Shown in pieces: positions 1 through 8,186 of a stretch of 64,000 nt of DNA. Positions within the stretch are counted from its first letter, which is position 1. The number at the start of each line of letters is the position of its first letter. The position numbers and the translations under genes were made by a program. The notes under the pieces were generated by a model. The model made no database searches, was not told the DNA's origin, and saw only the letters and a list, made by a program, of their open reading frames with translations. Source of the DNA: Aquabacterium sp. A7-Y (GTDB lineage Bacteria; Pseudomonadota; Gammaproteobacteria; Burkholderiales; Burkholderiaceae_C); contig NZ_JAPFBW010000015.1 in the NCBI RefSeq assembly GCF_026153205.1, positions 1-64,000 on the forward strand, written 5' to 3'.

Positions 1-473
1 TGGACCTCATCCTCTGGCGCCATGCCGAAGCGCAGGTGCTGAGCCCCGAACGGCACAGCCGCGAGGCCGACCTCGAACGGGCCCTGACCCCCAAGGGCGA
101 GCGCCAGGCCGCGCGCATGGCGGAGTGGCTGAACCGCCACCTGGCGGAGTCGACCCGCATTCTGGTCAGTCCGGCCTCGCGCACGCAGCAGACCGCGCGG
201 GCGCTCGGACGCAGCTTCAAGACCGTGGCCGCGCTGGCGCCGGACGCTCGCGTCGACGCCGTGCTGGAGGCGGCCCGCTGGCCGCGCAGCAACGAACCGG
301 TGCTGGTGGTGGGCCACCAGCCGACACTGGGACAGGTGGCGGCCCGACTGCTGGCCGACCTGGAGCAGCCCTGGACCATCAAGAAGGCCGCCGTCTGGTG
401 GCTGCGCTCGCGCGAGCGCGACGGCAGCCGGCAGGTGGTCCTGCAGGTGGTGCAGGCGGCGGACTTCCTCTGA
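1..473 (+). CDS. sixA: Phosphohistidine phosphatase SixA (5' end cut by one base)
   Basis: The window opens with TG, so the start codon lacks only its first base, and the protein then reads DLILWRHAEA. This is the histidine-phosphatase (phosphoglycerate mutase-like) fold: the RHAE segment carries the catalytic His, SPASRTQQTA holds the second conserved Arg region, and VVGHQPTLG holds the second catalytic His. About 157 residues is normal for SixA, a cytosolic phosphatase that removes phosphate from histidine-containing phosphotransfer domains. It converges on ppx 22 bp away. Linkage of sixA to polyphosphate genes is common in Burkholderiales. The upstream neighbour lies outside the window. 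Confidence 0.88.
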   Translation, partial: DLILWRHAEAQVLSPERHSREADLERALTPKGERQAARMAEWLNRHLAESTRILVSPASRTQQTARALGRSFKTVAALAPDARVDAVLEAARWPRSNEPVLVVGHQPTLGQVAARLLADLEQPWTIKKAAVWWLRSRERDGSRQVVLQVVQAADFL

Positions 474-477
474 GCCG

Positions 478-495
478 AGGCCGGGGCGCCGGCCT
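478..495. terminator. Hairpin between the convergent sixA and ppx stop codons
   Basis: A perfect 7-bp stem (AGGCCGG / CCGGCCT) with a 4-nt loop fills nearly the whole gap between the two stop codons. It has no clear T-tract on either side, so it may act as a weak bidirectional terminator or simply block read-through. The function is inferred from position and structure only. Confidence 0.4.
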
Positions 496-2055
496 TCAGT
501 CCAGCGCGTGCAGGACCAGCCTCAGCACGCCGCTGCGCTCCCAGGCCTGGGCTTCCTCCTTCAGCAGGAAAATGGCGCGCGGATGCGCCTGCTCCCAGCC
601 GCGCGACGTGCTGAGCTCGGCGCTGCGGCCGGTGCGGCGCAAGCTGATCTCGCCGAGGGAGGGCAAACGGCGCGCATGGCAGAGCAGCGCGGCCAGGCGC
701 AGGCAGAGCGCCTGCCAGGCGAAACCCTCGTCCTGCAGCGGCTCTTCCAGTTTGCGCAGTCCGCCGCGCTGTCCCAGCACCAGGTTGGCCAGCCGGCGCT
801 GCTCCGACTGGGAGAAGCCGGGCGCGTCGACATGGGCCAGCAGGTAGGCGCTGTGGCGATGGTGGTCGTGGTGGGAGACCATCATGCCGAGTTCGTGCAG
901 CGCTGCTGCCCAGCGCAGCTGGCGGAGCGCTTCGCCGTCGCCGGGCGGCTCGATGCTGCGGTAGAGCGTTTCGGCCACTTGGGCGACCCGGCCGGCCTGC
1001 TCCAGGTCGACGCCGAAGCGCTCCTGCAGCTGCTGCACCGACTCGTCACGCACGTCGTGGACATGGCGGCTGTCGCGGGCGGCCGAGCGGCGCTCGTCGA
1101 GGTCGAAGATGACGCCCTGTCGCAGCGCGCCGCGGGCCGGCCGCAGGGCGTCGATGCCGAAGTGGATCGCCAGCGTGTAGAGGATGGAGAGGCCGCCGCC
1201 GAGCACTGGCCGGCGTTCGTCCTTCAAACCAGGCAGCACCAGGCGTTCGACCTCACCGGCACGCAGGCACTGCTCGATGCACCAGCGCAGTCCGTCCGGC
1301 GTGATGGTGCCGTCCGTGATGCCGCTGGCGAGCAGCAGCTGTGACACCGCACCGACTGTTCCAGAGGAGCCCAGCGCCTCGCTCCACTGGCCGGGGGCGA
1401 AGATCTCCAGCGCTTCCTCCAGTTCCGCGCCGGCCGCCACTTGAGCGGCACGGAAGCCCTCCGAGGTGTAGCGGCCCGCGGGGAAGTAGCGCATCGACAG
1501 ACCGACGCTGCCGATCTGGAAGGACTCGGCCACCAGCGGCGCGCGCCCCTCGCCGAGGATCATCTCGGTGGAGCGGCCACCGATGTCGATCACCAGGCGG
1601 CGTCCCGCCGACGGCGGCATCAGGCGGGCGACGCCGGCGTAGATGAGGCGCGCCTCCTCGCGACCCGAGATCACTTCGATCGGATGGCCCAGCACCGCCT
1701 GCGCCCGCGCGAGAAAGGCGTCGCGGTTTTTCGCCTCGCGCAACGTCTGGGTCGCCACGGCGCGCACCTGCTGCGGCCCGAAGCCCTGCAGGCGCTCGGC
1801 GAAGCGCGCCAGGCAGACCAGTCCGCGCAGGCTGGCCTCCTCGGTGAGCATGCCGTCGGCGTCCAGGCCACCGCCCAGGCGCACGGTCTCCTTCAGGTAG
1901 TCGATGCGCTTGTAGCGTCCCCGGACGATCTGCCCGATCTCCAGGCGGAAGCTGTTCGACCCCATGTCGATGCCGGCCAGCAGGCCTGCAGCATTGGACG
2001 TGTCGGTGGACGCCAGCGGCGCCGTCGCGGTCTTTTCCAGGCTCATGGCGCGCAT
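496..2055 (-). CDS. ppx: Exopolyphosphatase, Ppx/GppA family
   Basis: A 519-residue protein of the Ppx/GppA phosphatase family, which releases phosphate from polyphosphate ends or from pppGpp. The actin-like ATPase fold is visible in AGIDMGSNSFRLEIGQI (phosphate-1 motif, about residues 27-44), ISGREEARLIYAGV (about 134) and VIDIGGRSTEMILG (about 155). A C-terminal HD-like region (HELGMMVSHHDHHRHS, about 388-403) is typical of long Ppx proteins. A second Met lies three codons downstream (MSLEKT), so the start is uncertain by 9 bp; an AGGAG lies just before the first ATG. The function in polyphosphate turnover is family knowledge. Confidence 0.9.
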   Translation of the reverse strand: MRAMSLEKTATAPLASTDTSNAAGLLAGIDMGSNSFRLEIGQIVRGRYKRIDYLKETVRLGGGLDADGMLTEEASLRGLVCLARFAERLQGFGPQQVRAVATQTLREAKNRDAFLARAQAVLGHPIEVISGREEARLIYAGVARLMPPSAGRRLVIDIGGRSTEMILGEGRAPLVAESFQIGSVGLSMRYFPAGRYTSEGFRAAQVAAGAELEEALEIFAPGQWSEALGSSGTVGAVSQLLLASGITDGTITPDGLRWCIEQCLRAGEVERLVLPGLKDERRPVLGGGLSILYTLAIHFGIDALRPARGALRQGVIFDLDERRSAARDSRHVHDVRDESVQQLQERFGVDLEQAGRVAQVAETLYRSIEPPGDGEALRQLRWAAALHELGMMVSHHDHHRHSAYLLAHVDAPGFSQSEQRRLANLVLGQRGGLRKLEEPLQDEGFAWQALCLRLAALLCHARRLPSLGEISLRRTGRSAELSTSRGWEQAHPRAIFLLKEEAQAWERSGVLRLVLHALD

Positions 2056-2252
2056 TGTCTCCTCATTTGAGAGCGGTCCTGGTGACAGCGCCGGAGGAGG
2101 GGCGCGTGCGGCGGCCAGGGGCGGTGTGAGCAGGATTCCAGGGAGTCGTGTACGCTCCCCGGCTTTGGAGTTCCGCGGCGGGCCGTTGCGGTCGGGCCTG
2201 CTGCCTGTGCGCGGCCTGCCGGCCCGCGAGACCGCGTCAACGAAAGACGTCG

Positions 2253-3122
2253 ATGCCCAAGGAAGATCTGGACAGCCTCCTGCCCGCGCGCGACTTCACG
2301 CGCCGCCATTTCGTCGCGTCCGCGGTCGGCAGCGGCTTTGCCGCCGCGGTGATGCCGGTCGGTGCCGAGACCGTGAAGACCGACAGCGAAGGCCTCACCG
2401 CCGGCGAGATCAGCATCCCGGTGAAGGACTTCAGGATGCCGGCCTACCGTGCCCAGCCGGCCGGCAAGAGCAAGCTGCCGGTGGTGCTGGTGATCCCGGA
2501 GATCTTCGGCGTGCACGAGCACATCGCCGACGTGGCACGGCGTTTCGCCAAGCTGGGCTACCTGGCGATCGCCCCCGAGCTGTTCGTGCGCCAGGGGGAC
2601 GCCAAGGGCTACACCGAGACCGCCAAGCTGATCGCCGAGGTGATCAGCAAGGTGCCGGATGCCCAGGTGATGCAGGACCTCGACGCGACGGTGGCCTGGG
2701 CCGCAGCCCACGGCGGCGACACGTCGCGGCTGGGCCTCACCGGCTTCTGCTGGGGCGGCCGCATCACCTGGCTGTATGCGGCCCACGGGCCGGTCAAGGC
2801 GGGTGTGGCCTGGTACGGCCGCCTGGTGGGCAACAGCAGCGAACTGACGCCGCGCCACCCGGTGGAACTGGCCGGGCAGCTCAAGGCGCCGGTGCTGGGA
2901 CTCTACGGCGGCCAGGATGGCGGCATTCCGCTTGACACGGTTGATAAGATGAAGGCCGCGCTGGCGGCGGGCAGCCCCGCCGCCAAGCAGTCGGAGTTTG
3001 TCGTCTACCCCGATGCACCGCACGCCTTCCATGCCGACTACCGGCCCAGCTACCGCAAGGAAGCGGCCGAGGACGGCTGGAAACGCTGCCTGCAATGGTT
3101 CCGCAAGCACGGGGTGGCGTGA
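2253..3122 (+). CDS. Dienelactone hydrolase family protein with Tat signal
   Basis: A 289-residue alpha/beta hydrolase of the dienelactone hydrolase (carboxymethylenebutenolidase) family. The nucleophile elbow is GFCWGGR, with Cys as nucleophile. The acid/His part is seen in LYGGQDGGIP and PDAPHAFHADY. The N-terminus (DFTRRHFVASAVGSGFAAAV, about residues 12-31) is a twin-arginine-like export signal, so the enzyme is probably periplasmic. The chosen ATG begins MPKEDLDSLLP; translation from upstream codons gives unlikely Arg/Cys-rich sequence. Substrate unknown. It is divergent from ppx and followed by a clear terminator. Confidence 0.85.
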   Translation: MPKEDLDSLLPARDFTRRHFVASAVGSGFAAAVMPVGAETVKTDSEGLTAGEISIPVKDFRMPAYRAQPAGKSKLPVVLVIPEIFGVHEHIADVARRFAKLGYLAIAPELFVRQGDAKGYTETAKLIAEVISKVPDAQVMQDLDATVAWAAAHGGDTSRLGLTGFCWGGRITWLYAAHGPVKAGVAWYGRLVGNSSELTPRHPVELAGQLKAPVLGLYGGQDGGIPLDTVDKMKAALAAGSPAAKQSEFVVYPDAPHAFHADYRPSYRKEAAEDGWKRCLQWFRKHGVA

Positions 3123-3147
3123 GCCGACGGAGACCTTGCCGAAGAGG

Positions 3148-3171
3148 AGCCGCGCCATCGCGCGGCTTTTT
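3148..3171 (+). terminator. Rho-independent terminator after the dienelactone hydrolase gene
   Basis: An 8-bp perfect stem (AGCCGCGC / GCGCGGCT) with loop CATC is followed by a five-T run. It ends the hydrolase transcript only 13 bp before the ZIP transporter start, so that gene probably has a promoter inside or upstream of this region, or relies on read-through. Confidence 0.85.
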
Positions 3172-3184
3172 GTTGAGTTTGTGA

Positions 3185-3961
3185 ATGACCCTGACCTACA
3201 TCGTCCTTGCCACGCTGATCGGCGGTGTGCTGTCGGTACTGATTGCCGCCAGCCTGACCCTCACCGTGCTGAGCAAGGTGGTGCGCCACCTGGTGAGCCT
3301 GTCGGCCGGCGTGTTGCTGGGCACCGCGCTGATCCACGTGCTGCCGGAAGCCTTCGAGAGTTCGGCCGACGCGCATGAGCTGTTCCTGACCCTGCTGGGC
3401 GGGCTGCTGTTCTTTTTCCTGCTGGAGAAGGCCGAGCTGTACCGCCACGGCCACCACCACGAGGGTGATGGCGACCACCACCACCACGGCTTCGACCACG
3501 CGCAGGCCGGCCGGGGCGGCTGGAGTGTGCTGGTGGGTGACAGCATCCACAACTTCTGCGACGGCATCATCATTGCCGCGGCCTTCCTGGCCGAGCCCGA
3601 GCTGGGCGTGGTCACTGCGATGGCGGTGATCGCGCACGAGATCCCGCAGGAGGTGGGCGACTACATCGTGCTGCTCAACGCCGGTTTCTCGCGCTCGCGC
3701 GCGCTGCTGTTCAATGCGCTGTCGGGGCTGGCGGCGGTGGCGGGCGGCGTGCTGGGCTACTTCGTGGTCGGGCCCTGGGAAACCTTGTTTCCCTACCTGC
3801 TGGTGGTGGCCTCGTCGAGTTTCATCTATGTCGCCGTGGCCGACCTGATCCCGCAGCTGCAGCGCCGCCTGTCGCTCAAGGAAACGCTGTCCCAGCTGCT
3901 CTGGCTCGGCCTGGGCCTGACCTTCATCACGCTGATCGTCGGCCGTTTCCACGGCCACTGA
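3185..3961 (+). CDS. ZIP-family divalent metal transporter
   Basis: A 258-residue inner-membrane protein with about eight hydrophobic segments. ZIP signatures are visible: HVLPEAFES (helix 2 region), DSIHNFCDGIIIAAAF with the helix-4 His/Asn/Asp metal site, and AVIAHEIPQEVGDYIVLL with the helix-5 HE(x)PxE metal site. Between helices 3 and 4 lies a histidine-rich cytosolic loop (HGHHHEGDGDHHHHGFDH, about residues 90-110), typical of zinc regulation or sensing. It most likely takes up Zn or a similar divalent ion. No partner gene is adjacent. Confidence 0.9.
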   Translation: MTLTYIVLATLIGGVLSVLIAASLTLTVLSKVVRHLVSLSAGVLLGTALIHVLPEAFESSADAHELFLTLLGGLLFFFLLEKAELYRHGHHHEGDGDHHHHGFDHAQAGRGGWSVLVGDSIHNFCDGIIIAAAFLAEPELGVVTAMAVIAHEIPQEVGDYIVLLNAGFSRSRALLFNALSGLAAVAGGVLGYFVVGPWETLFPYLLVVASSSFIYVAVADLIPQLQRRLSLKETLSQLLWLGLGLTFITLIVGRFHGH

Positions 3962-3989
3962 ATCGGGCCGCGCCCGGAAGGCAGCGGCG

Positions 3990-4424
3990 CTAGCGCACCA
4001 CCAGCACCGGGATGGTGCTGTGGGTCAGCACCCGGTTGGTTTCGCTGCCGAGCAGCAGGGCCTGCACGCCGCGGCGCCCGTGGGAGGCCATGACGATCAG
4101 GTCGCAGTTCTGCTGCTTGGCATGGTCCACCACCGCCTCCCAGACACTGACCGACTCGACGGTGTGCGCGGTGCACGGCACACCGGCGGCCAGGCAGGCT
4201 TCACGCACGGCCTCGATGTTGCGCAGTGCCACGCGCTCCTGCGCGTCGAGGAATTCCTGCGGCAGGGTGGGCTGCATCTCCGAGATCGCGCTGTAGGGGT
4301 AGGGGTCCTTGACGCTGATGGTGAAGATCTCGCCGCCGGTGAGCCGGGCCAGGGAGATCGCGGTGGTGATGGCACGCTGGGTGATGTCGGATCCGTCGGT
4401 GGGGAGCAGGATGCGCTTGTACAT
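3990..4424 (-). CDS. Universal stress protein (UspA family)
   Basis: A 144-residue cytosolic protein starting MYKRILLPTDGSDITQRA. It is a single Usp domain with the ATP-binding-type motif near the C-terminus (VMASHGRRGVQALLLGSETNRVL; glycines fit the G-2x-G-9x-G-S/T pattern). The ATG is preceded by CGGAGGTCTTC, a good ribosome binding site, which rules out the longer upstream reading. Usp proteins bind nucleotide and rise under stress; the specific role is unknown. It stands alone between convergent ZIP and the co-oriented sseA. Confidence 0.9.
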   Translation of the reverse strand: MYKRILLPTDGSDITQRAITTAISLARLTGGEIFTISVKDPYPYSAISEMQPTLPQEFLDAQERVALRNIEAVREACLAAGVPCTAHTVESVSVWEAVVDHAKQQNCDLIVMASHGRRGVQALLLGSETNRVLTHSTIPVLVVR

Positions 4425-4568
4425 GAAGACCTCCGTCCGGTGGGGATGCCTGCATCGTGGCACGCAGGGTGTGCCGGCATGTTGACCGAAGTCAGGCCGG
4501 CGAGGCAAGCGGTGCATCCCCTGCCGCGGAAGGGGCAGGGCGGGCCGGCCTTCAGCTTTTGCCAGGGT

Positions 4569-5432
4569 TCAGCCGCGTGCCACCGGGCGCGCCGGATCGG
4601 CGCACCACTCGCTCCACGAGCCTGGATAGAGGGTCGCGCGACCCAGCCCGGCCACTTCCATCGCCAACAGGTTGTGGCAGGCCGTGACGCCCGAGCCGCA
4701 TTGGTGCACCGTCTGCGCCGCGTCGCGCCCGCCCAGCAGCGCCTCGAAGTCGGCGCGCAGCTGCGTGGCGGGCTTGAAGCGACCGTCGGGTCCGAGGTTG
4801 TCCTTGAAAAAGCGGTTGACTGCGCCCGGGATGTGGCCCGCCACCGGGTCGAGCGGCTCGACGTCGCCCCGGTAGCGTTCGGGCGCCCGCGCATCGAAGA
4901 GGGCCAGCGTGGGCTCGCCGAGGCGCGCCTGCAGCTGATCGGCCGTCACGCTGGAGACGAGCGGCGCGCCGAGCGGGTAGGGCGGCCGGTCCTGCGCCGC
5001 CGGCACGTCGGTGGACAGCTCGCCGCCGGCAGCCTGCCAGGCGGCCAGCCCGCCGTCGAGCACCGCAACCTCCTCGTGTCCCAGCCACTTCAGCATCCAC
5101 CAGGCCCGCACGCTGAACATGCCGCCCTGGCGGTCGTAGACCACCACCTGGCGGCCGGGAGTGAGGCCCCAGCGCCCCGCCGTCGCGGCGAAGGCCTCGC
5201 GCGAGGGCAGCGGGTGGCGGCCGCGCGAGGGCTCGCCGGGACCCGCCTTGGGAGCCGAGAGCTCGCGTTCCAGGTGCGCATAGAGCGCGCCCGGCAGGTG
5301 AGCTGCGCGGTAGGCCGCCTCGCCGGCGGCAGGGTCCGCGAGGTCGAAGCTGACGTCGAGCAGCAGCGGCGCGGTGGGGCCGGCCAGGAGGTCGCGCAGG
5401 CGCTCTGCGTCGATCAGGGTGGTGAGGCTCAT
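4569..5432 (-). CDS. sseA: 3-mercaptopyruvate/thiosulfate sulfurtransferase
   Basis: A 287-residue tandem rhodanese. The N-terminal inactive domain spans about residues 1-135 and the C-terminal catalytic domain about 150-287, with the active-site loop HQCGSGVTACHN. CGSGVTA is the loop seen in 3-mercaptopyruvate sulfurtransferases (E. coli SseA), while thiosulfate-type rhodaneses usually carry CRKGVTA; substrate preference is inferred from this. The ATG overlaps the stop of the upstream EamA transporter by 4 bp (ATGA), so translation is probably coupled. Downstream, a 7-bp stem (CCCTGCC / GGCAGGG) at 4519-4540 may help end the transcript. Confidence 0.9.
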   Translation of the reverse strand: MSLTTLIDAERLRDLLAGPTAPLLLDVSFDLADPAAGEAAYRAAHLPGALYAHLERELSAPKAGPGEPSRGRHPLPSREAFAATAGRWGLTPGRQVVVYDRQGGMFSVRAWWMLKWLGHEEVAVLDGGLAAWQAAGGELSTDVPAAQDRPPYPLGAPLVSSVTADQLQARLGEPTLALFDARAPERYRGDVEPLDPVAGHIPGAVNRFFKDNLGPDGRFKPATQLRADFEALLGGRDAAQTVHQCGSGVTACHNLLAMEVAGLGRATLYPGSWSEWCADPARPVARG

Positions 5433-6322
5433 GTCTCGGTGGTGGTGGAAGTGGTGGTGGCGGGTGCCGCGCGGGCGCGCAGGAAGGTGGCCGCGAGGCC
5501 GGCGAGCACGATCAGCAGCATGCCGGCGACGGCCATCCAGGTGACCGGGTCGTCGAACAGCAGCACGCCGTAAAGAAAGGCGAACACGATGCCCAGGTAT
5601 TGCAGGCTCGCGTTGACCAGCGGCTTGCCGGTGGCGTAGGCGCGGGTCATCAGCAGTTGAGCGAGCGTCGCCGACACGCCGACGGCGATCAGCCAGCCGA
5701 ATCCCACCAGGCTGTGAGGGCTGGTGCCGGTGACCAGCATGGCCAGCGCACCGGCCGTCACGCCGCCGAGCGAGAAGTAGAACACGACGCGGTATTCGGG
5801 CTCGCCGGCGCGGCCCAGTGCCGTCACCTGCAGGTAGGCGGTCGCGCTCAGCATGCCGGACAGCAGGCCCACCAGGCCGTGCCAGAGTTGTTCCTGCTCG
5901 AGGGTCGGGCGCAGGATCAGCGCCACGCCAGCGAAGCCGCACAGCACCGCCGCGATCAGGCGGCCGTCGAGCCGGGAGCCGCCGAGCAGGATGGCGCCGC
6001 CCAGCAGGAACAGCGCCATCCAGACCGAGGACATGTAGTTGAGTGTCATCGCGGTCGCCAGCGGCAGCTTGCCCAGCGCGTAGAACCACATGCACAGCGC
6101 CGCCACCCCCGACAGGCTGCGCCAGAAGTGCATCGCCGGCACGGCGGTGCGCAGGCTGCCGCCGCGGTGCCAGGTGATCGCCGCGAGCATCAGTGCGCCC
6201 ACGAGGCCCCGGTAGAAGACAATTTCGGCCGTGTGGTAGTAGCTCGACGCGGACTTGACGCACAAGCCCATGGTCGCGAACAGGAAGGCGGCGGCCACCA
6301 TCTGAAGCGGTGCGCGGCTCAC
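5429..6322 (-). CDS. DMT-superfamily transporter, EamA type
   Basis: A 297-residue inner-membrane protein with ten predicted hydrophobic helices arranged as two EamA repeats. The first begins MVAAAFLFATMGLCVKSA and the second LVGLLSGMLSATAYLQVTALG. Members of this family export metabolites or amino acids; the substrate cannot be read from sequence. The start is GTG, overlapping the stop of the upstream cyclase gene (GTGA), and the stop overlaps sseA. The three genes therefore form one coupled unit, and a sulfur-metabolite substrate is a speculative possibility from context. Confidence 0.88.
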   Translation of the reverse strand: MSRAPLQMVAAAFLFATMGLCVKSASSYYHTAEIVFYRGLVGALMLAAITWHRGGSLRTAVPAMHFWRSLSGVAALCMWFYALGKLPLATAMTLNYMSSVWMALFLLGGAILLGGSRLDGRLIAAVLCGFAGVALILRPTLEQEQLWHGLVGLLSGMLSATAYLQVTALGRAGEPEYRVVFYFSLGGVTAGALAMLVTGTSPHSLVGFGWLIAVGVSATLAQLLMTRAYATGKPLVNASLQYLGIVFAFLYGVLLFDDPVTWMAVAGMLLIVLAGLAATFLRARAAPATTTSTTTET

Positions 6323-8013
6323 AGCACCTCCTCCTCGGCGCGCATCAGGTGGGCTGGCGGCGGCGGCAGCTCGGCCTCGCGCGGCAGCGCGTACACGTCC
6401 ACCGAGCGGTCGCGGCCCTTCAGGTAACGTTCACCCATCGGTGTCAGCAGGGCCTGCAGATCCGCAGGTAAAAGCTCGCGGGTGGCAGGATTGGCGAAGG
6501 CGGCCATGTCGGGGTGTTCCTTGCTCAGGCTTTCCAGGCGGGCAGCGACATTGACCGTGTCGCCGATGACGGTATAGATGCAGCGCTCCGGGGAGCCGAT
6601 CTGCCCCGCAAGCGCCGTGCCGCTGGCCAGGCCGATCCCCATCACCAGCGTGGGCGCGTCATAGGTGGCGCGTTCGCGGTTGAAATCGTCCAGGGCGCGC
6701 TGCATCGCCACCGCCGCGTAGAGGGCCCGCACCACCCGGTGTTCGTCGGGCTTGGGCGCGCCGAACACCACCACCATCGCGTCGCCCATGAAGTTGTTGA
6801 CATAGCCGCCGTAGCGCTGCACCGCTTCGGTCATGCGGGTGAAGTACTCGTTGAGGGTCAGCACGATGTCGCGCGGCTTCATCTCCTCGCAGAGCTGGGT
6901 GAAGCCGCGGATGTCGCTCAGCAGCACCGTGACCTCGACCTCGTAGCCGCCCAGGATCAGCTCGCCCTGCAGCAGTTGGTCGCGCACCTCGGGCGAGACC
7001 AGCCGCCCGAACACGTCGCGCTCGCGCTCGCGTTTTTCCAGTTCCCAGCTCATGTGGTTGAAGGACTGCGACAGCAGGCCCAGCTCGTCGTCGCGCTGCA
7101 GCTCGACATGGGCGTTCAGGTAGTGGCCCTTCAGAATGGCGCGCGCCGAGCGCGCCACCCCCCGCACGTCGCGCGCCAGCGCGCGGGCATAACGCCAGGC
7201 CACCCAGGCGCTCAGGCAGGAGACTACCAGCGCTACTGCGCCGAAACGCAGCAGGTCCTCGCGCACCAGGGCTCGGTAGGTCGCCAGCGACTGCGCCGCG
7301 CGCACCTGCCACAAGGCGTGCACCGGCGCCTCGCTGACCAGGGCGTCGTCCTCATCGATCGCAGGGTGCGCGAGCGTCGCGACGGCCGTCCCGCTGCCGG
7401 CCACGCTGAGGACCGCCTGAACCTCGCTCGGGTCGCCCTCGGGCAGCGCGATGCTGTCGGCCAGCGCGGCGGGCGAGACGCCGAGGGCGATCCAGCCGGC
7501 CGGGGCCGCACCGGCGGAGGGCACCGGCAGTGGCAGCAGCATGTCGGCCCCCTGGTCGGGACTGCGGGGGCGCCAGAGGGGCGCGCCGCCGATGCTCGGC
7601 ACGGAAGGCACACGCATGCGTGGCCCGCCCGGATAGGAGAGCAGTGGGCGGCCCCGGCTGTCCAGTACGTGGGCGCCGTCGAGTTCCGGGTGGCTGCGCA
7701 CCAGGCTGCGCAGTTCCAGGTAGAGCGTTCCGCCGTGCGGGTTGGCGCCGCTGATCAGGTCCAGGGTGCCTGGCGTGCCGGCCAGCATGCCGCCCATGCG
7801 CTCGACCGAGAGCATCAGCTGGCGCACCCGGCCGGCCAGCAGCACCGCGGTCTGGCGGGTGCGGCGTTCCTGCTCGACGCGCAGGCGCTGGGCGTTCTCG
7901 GCCAGCGACAAGGAGCCCGCGATCACCAGCGGGACGATGGAAAACAGCAGCACCGCCATCGGCAAGGTGCGGCTCAGGGAGCGGCGCTGCGTGGACGTGG
8001 ACGCGGCGTTCAC
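6319..8013 (-). CDS. Membrane adenylate/guanylate cyclase with periplasmic sensor and HAMP
   Basis: About 564 residues from the GTG chosen. Order: a transmembrane helix (LPMAVLLFSIVPLVIAGSL), a periplasmic region of about 220 residues resembling a Cache-type sensor, a second transmembrane helix (FGAVALVVSCLSAWVAWRYA), a HAMP linker, and a class III cyclase domain at the C-terminus. The catalytic domain shows LSDIRGFTQLCEEM and NNFMGDAMVVVFGAP (two metal-binding Asp) and DTVNVAARLE (transition-state Asn/Arg). The start is uncertain: a longer reading would run through the terminator of the upstream Rieske gene, so GTG 8013 or ATG 7959 are the candidates. Whether it makes cAMP or cGMP is unknown. 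First gene of the set with EamA and sseA. Confidence 0.8.
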   Translation of the reverse strand: MNAASTSTQRRSLSRTLPMAVLLFSIVPLVIAGSLSLAENAQRLRVEQERRTRQTAVLLAGRVRQLMLSVERMGGMLAGTPGTLDLISGANPHGGTLYLELRSLVRSHPELDGAHVLDSRGRPLLSYPGGPRMRVPSVPSIGGAPLWRPRSPDQGADMLLPLPVPSAGAAPAGWIALGVSPAALADSIALPEGDPSEVQAVLSVAGSGTAVATLAHPAIDEDDALVSEAPVHALWQVRAAQSLATYRALVREDLLRFGAVALVVSCLSAWVAWRYARALARDVRGVARSARAILKGHYLNAHVELQRDDELGLLSQSFNHMSWELEKRERERDVFGRLVSPEVRDQLLQGELILGGYEVEVTVLLSDIRGFTQLCEEMKPRDIVLTLNEYFTRMTEAVQRYGGYVNNFMGDAMVVVFGAPKPDEHRVVRALYAAVAMQRALDDFNRERATYDAPTLVMGIGLASGTALAGQIGSPERCIYTVIGDTVNVAARLESLSKEHPDMAAFANPATRELLPADLQALLTPMGERYLKGRDRSVDVYALPREAELPPPPAHLMRAEEEVL

Positions 8014-8135
8014 GAGAACAGGAAGGGGGGCGGCGGGGACAACACGCTGGCATTGTGCTTGAGGACCGCGCACTTGCCACCCCGGGTCACTGCGGGGCGC
8101 GCTGCGGCTGCCTGCCGGCGTCGACGCGCCCGCAG

Positions 8136-8166
8136 GAAAGAGAAAAGCCCGGCCGGGGCCGGGCTT
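8136..8166 (-). terminator. Rho-independent terminator after the Rieske oxygenase gene
   Basis: On the minus strand a 10-bp perfect stem (AAGCCCGGCC / GGCCGGGCTT) with a minimal loop is followed by TTTTCTCTTT. It lies 21 bp after the Rieske gene stop and before the cyclase start, which supports separate transcription of the cyclase. Confidence 0.85.
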
Positions 8167-8186
8167 CGGGGGAACGGAGGCGGGCC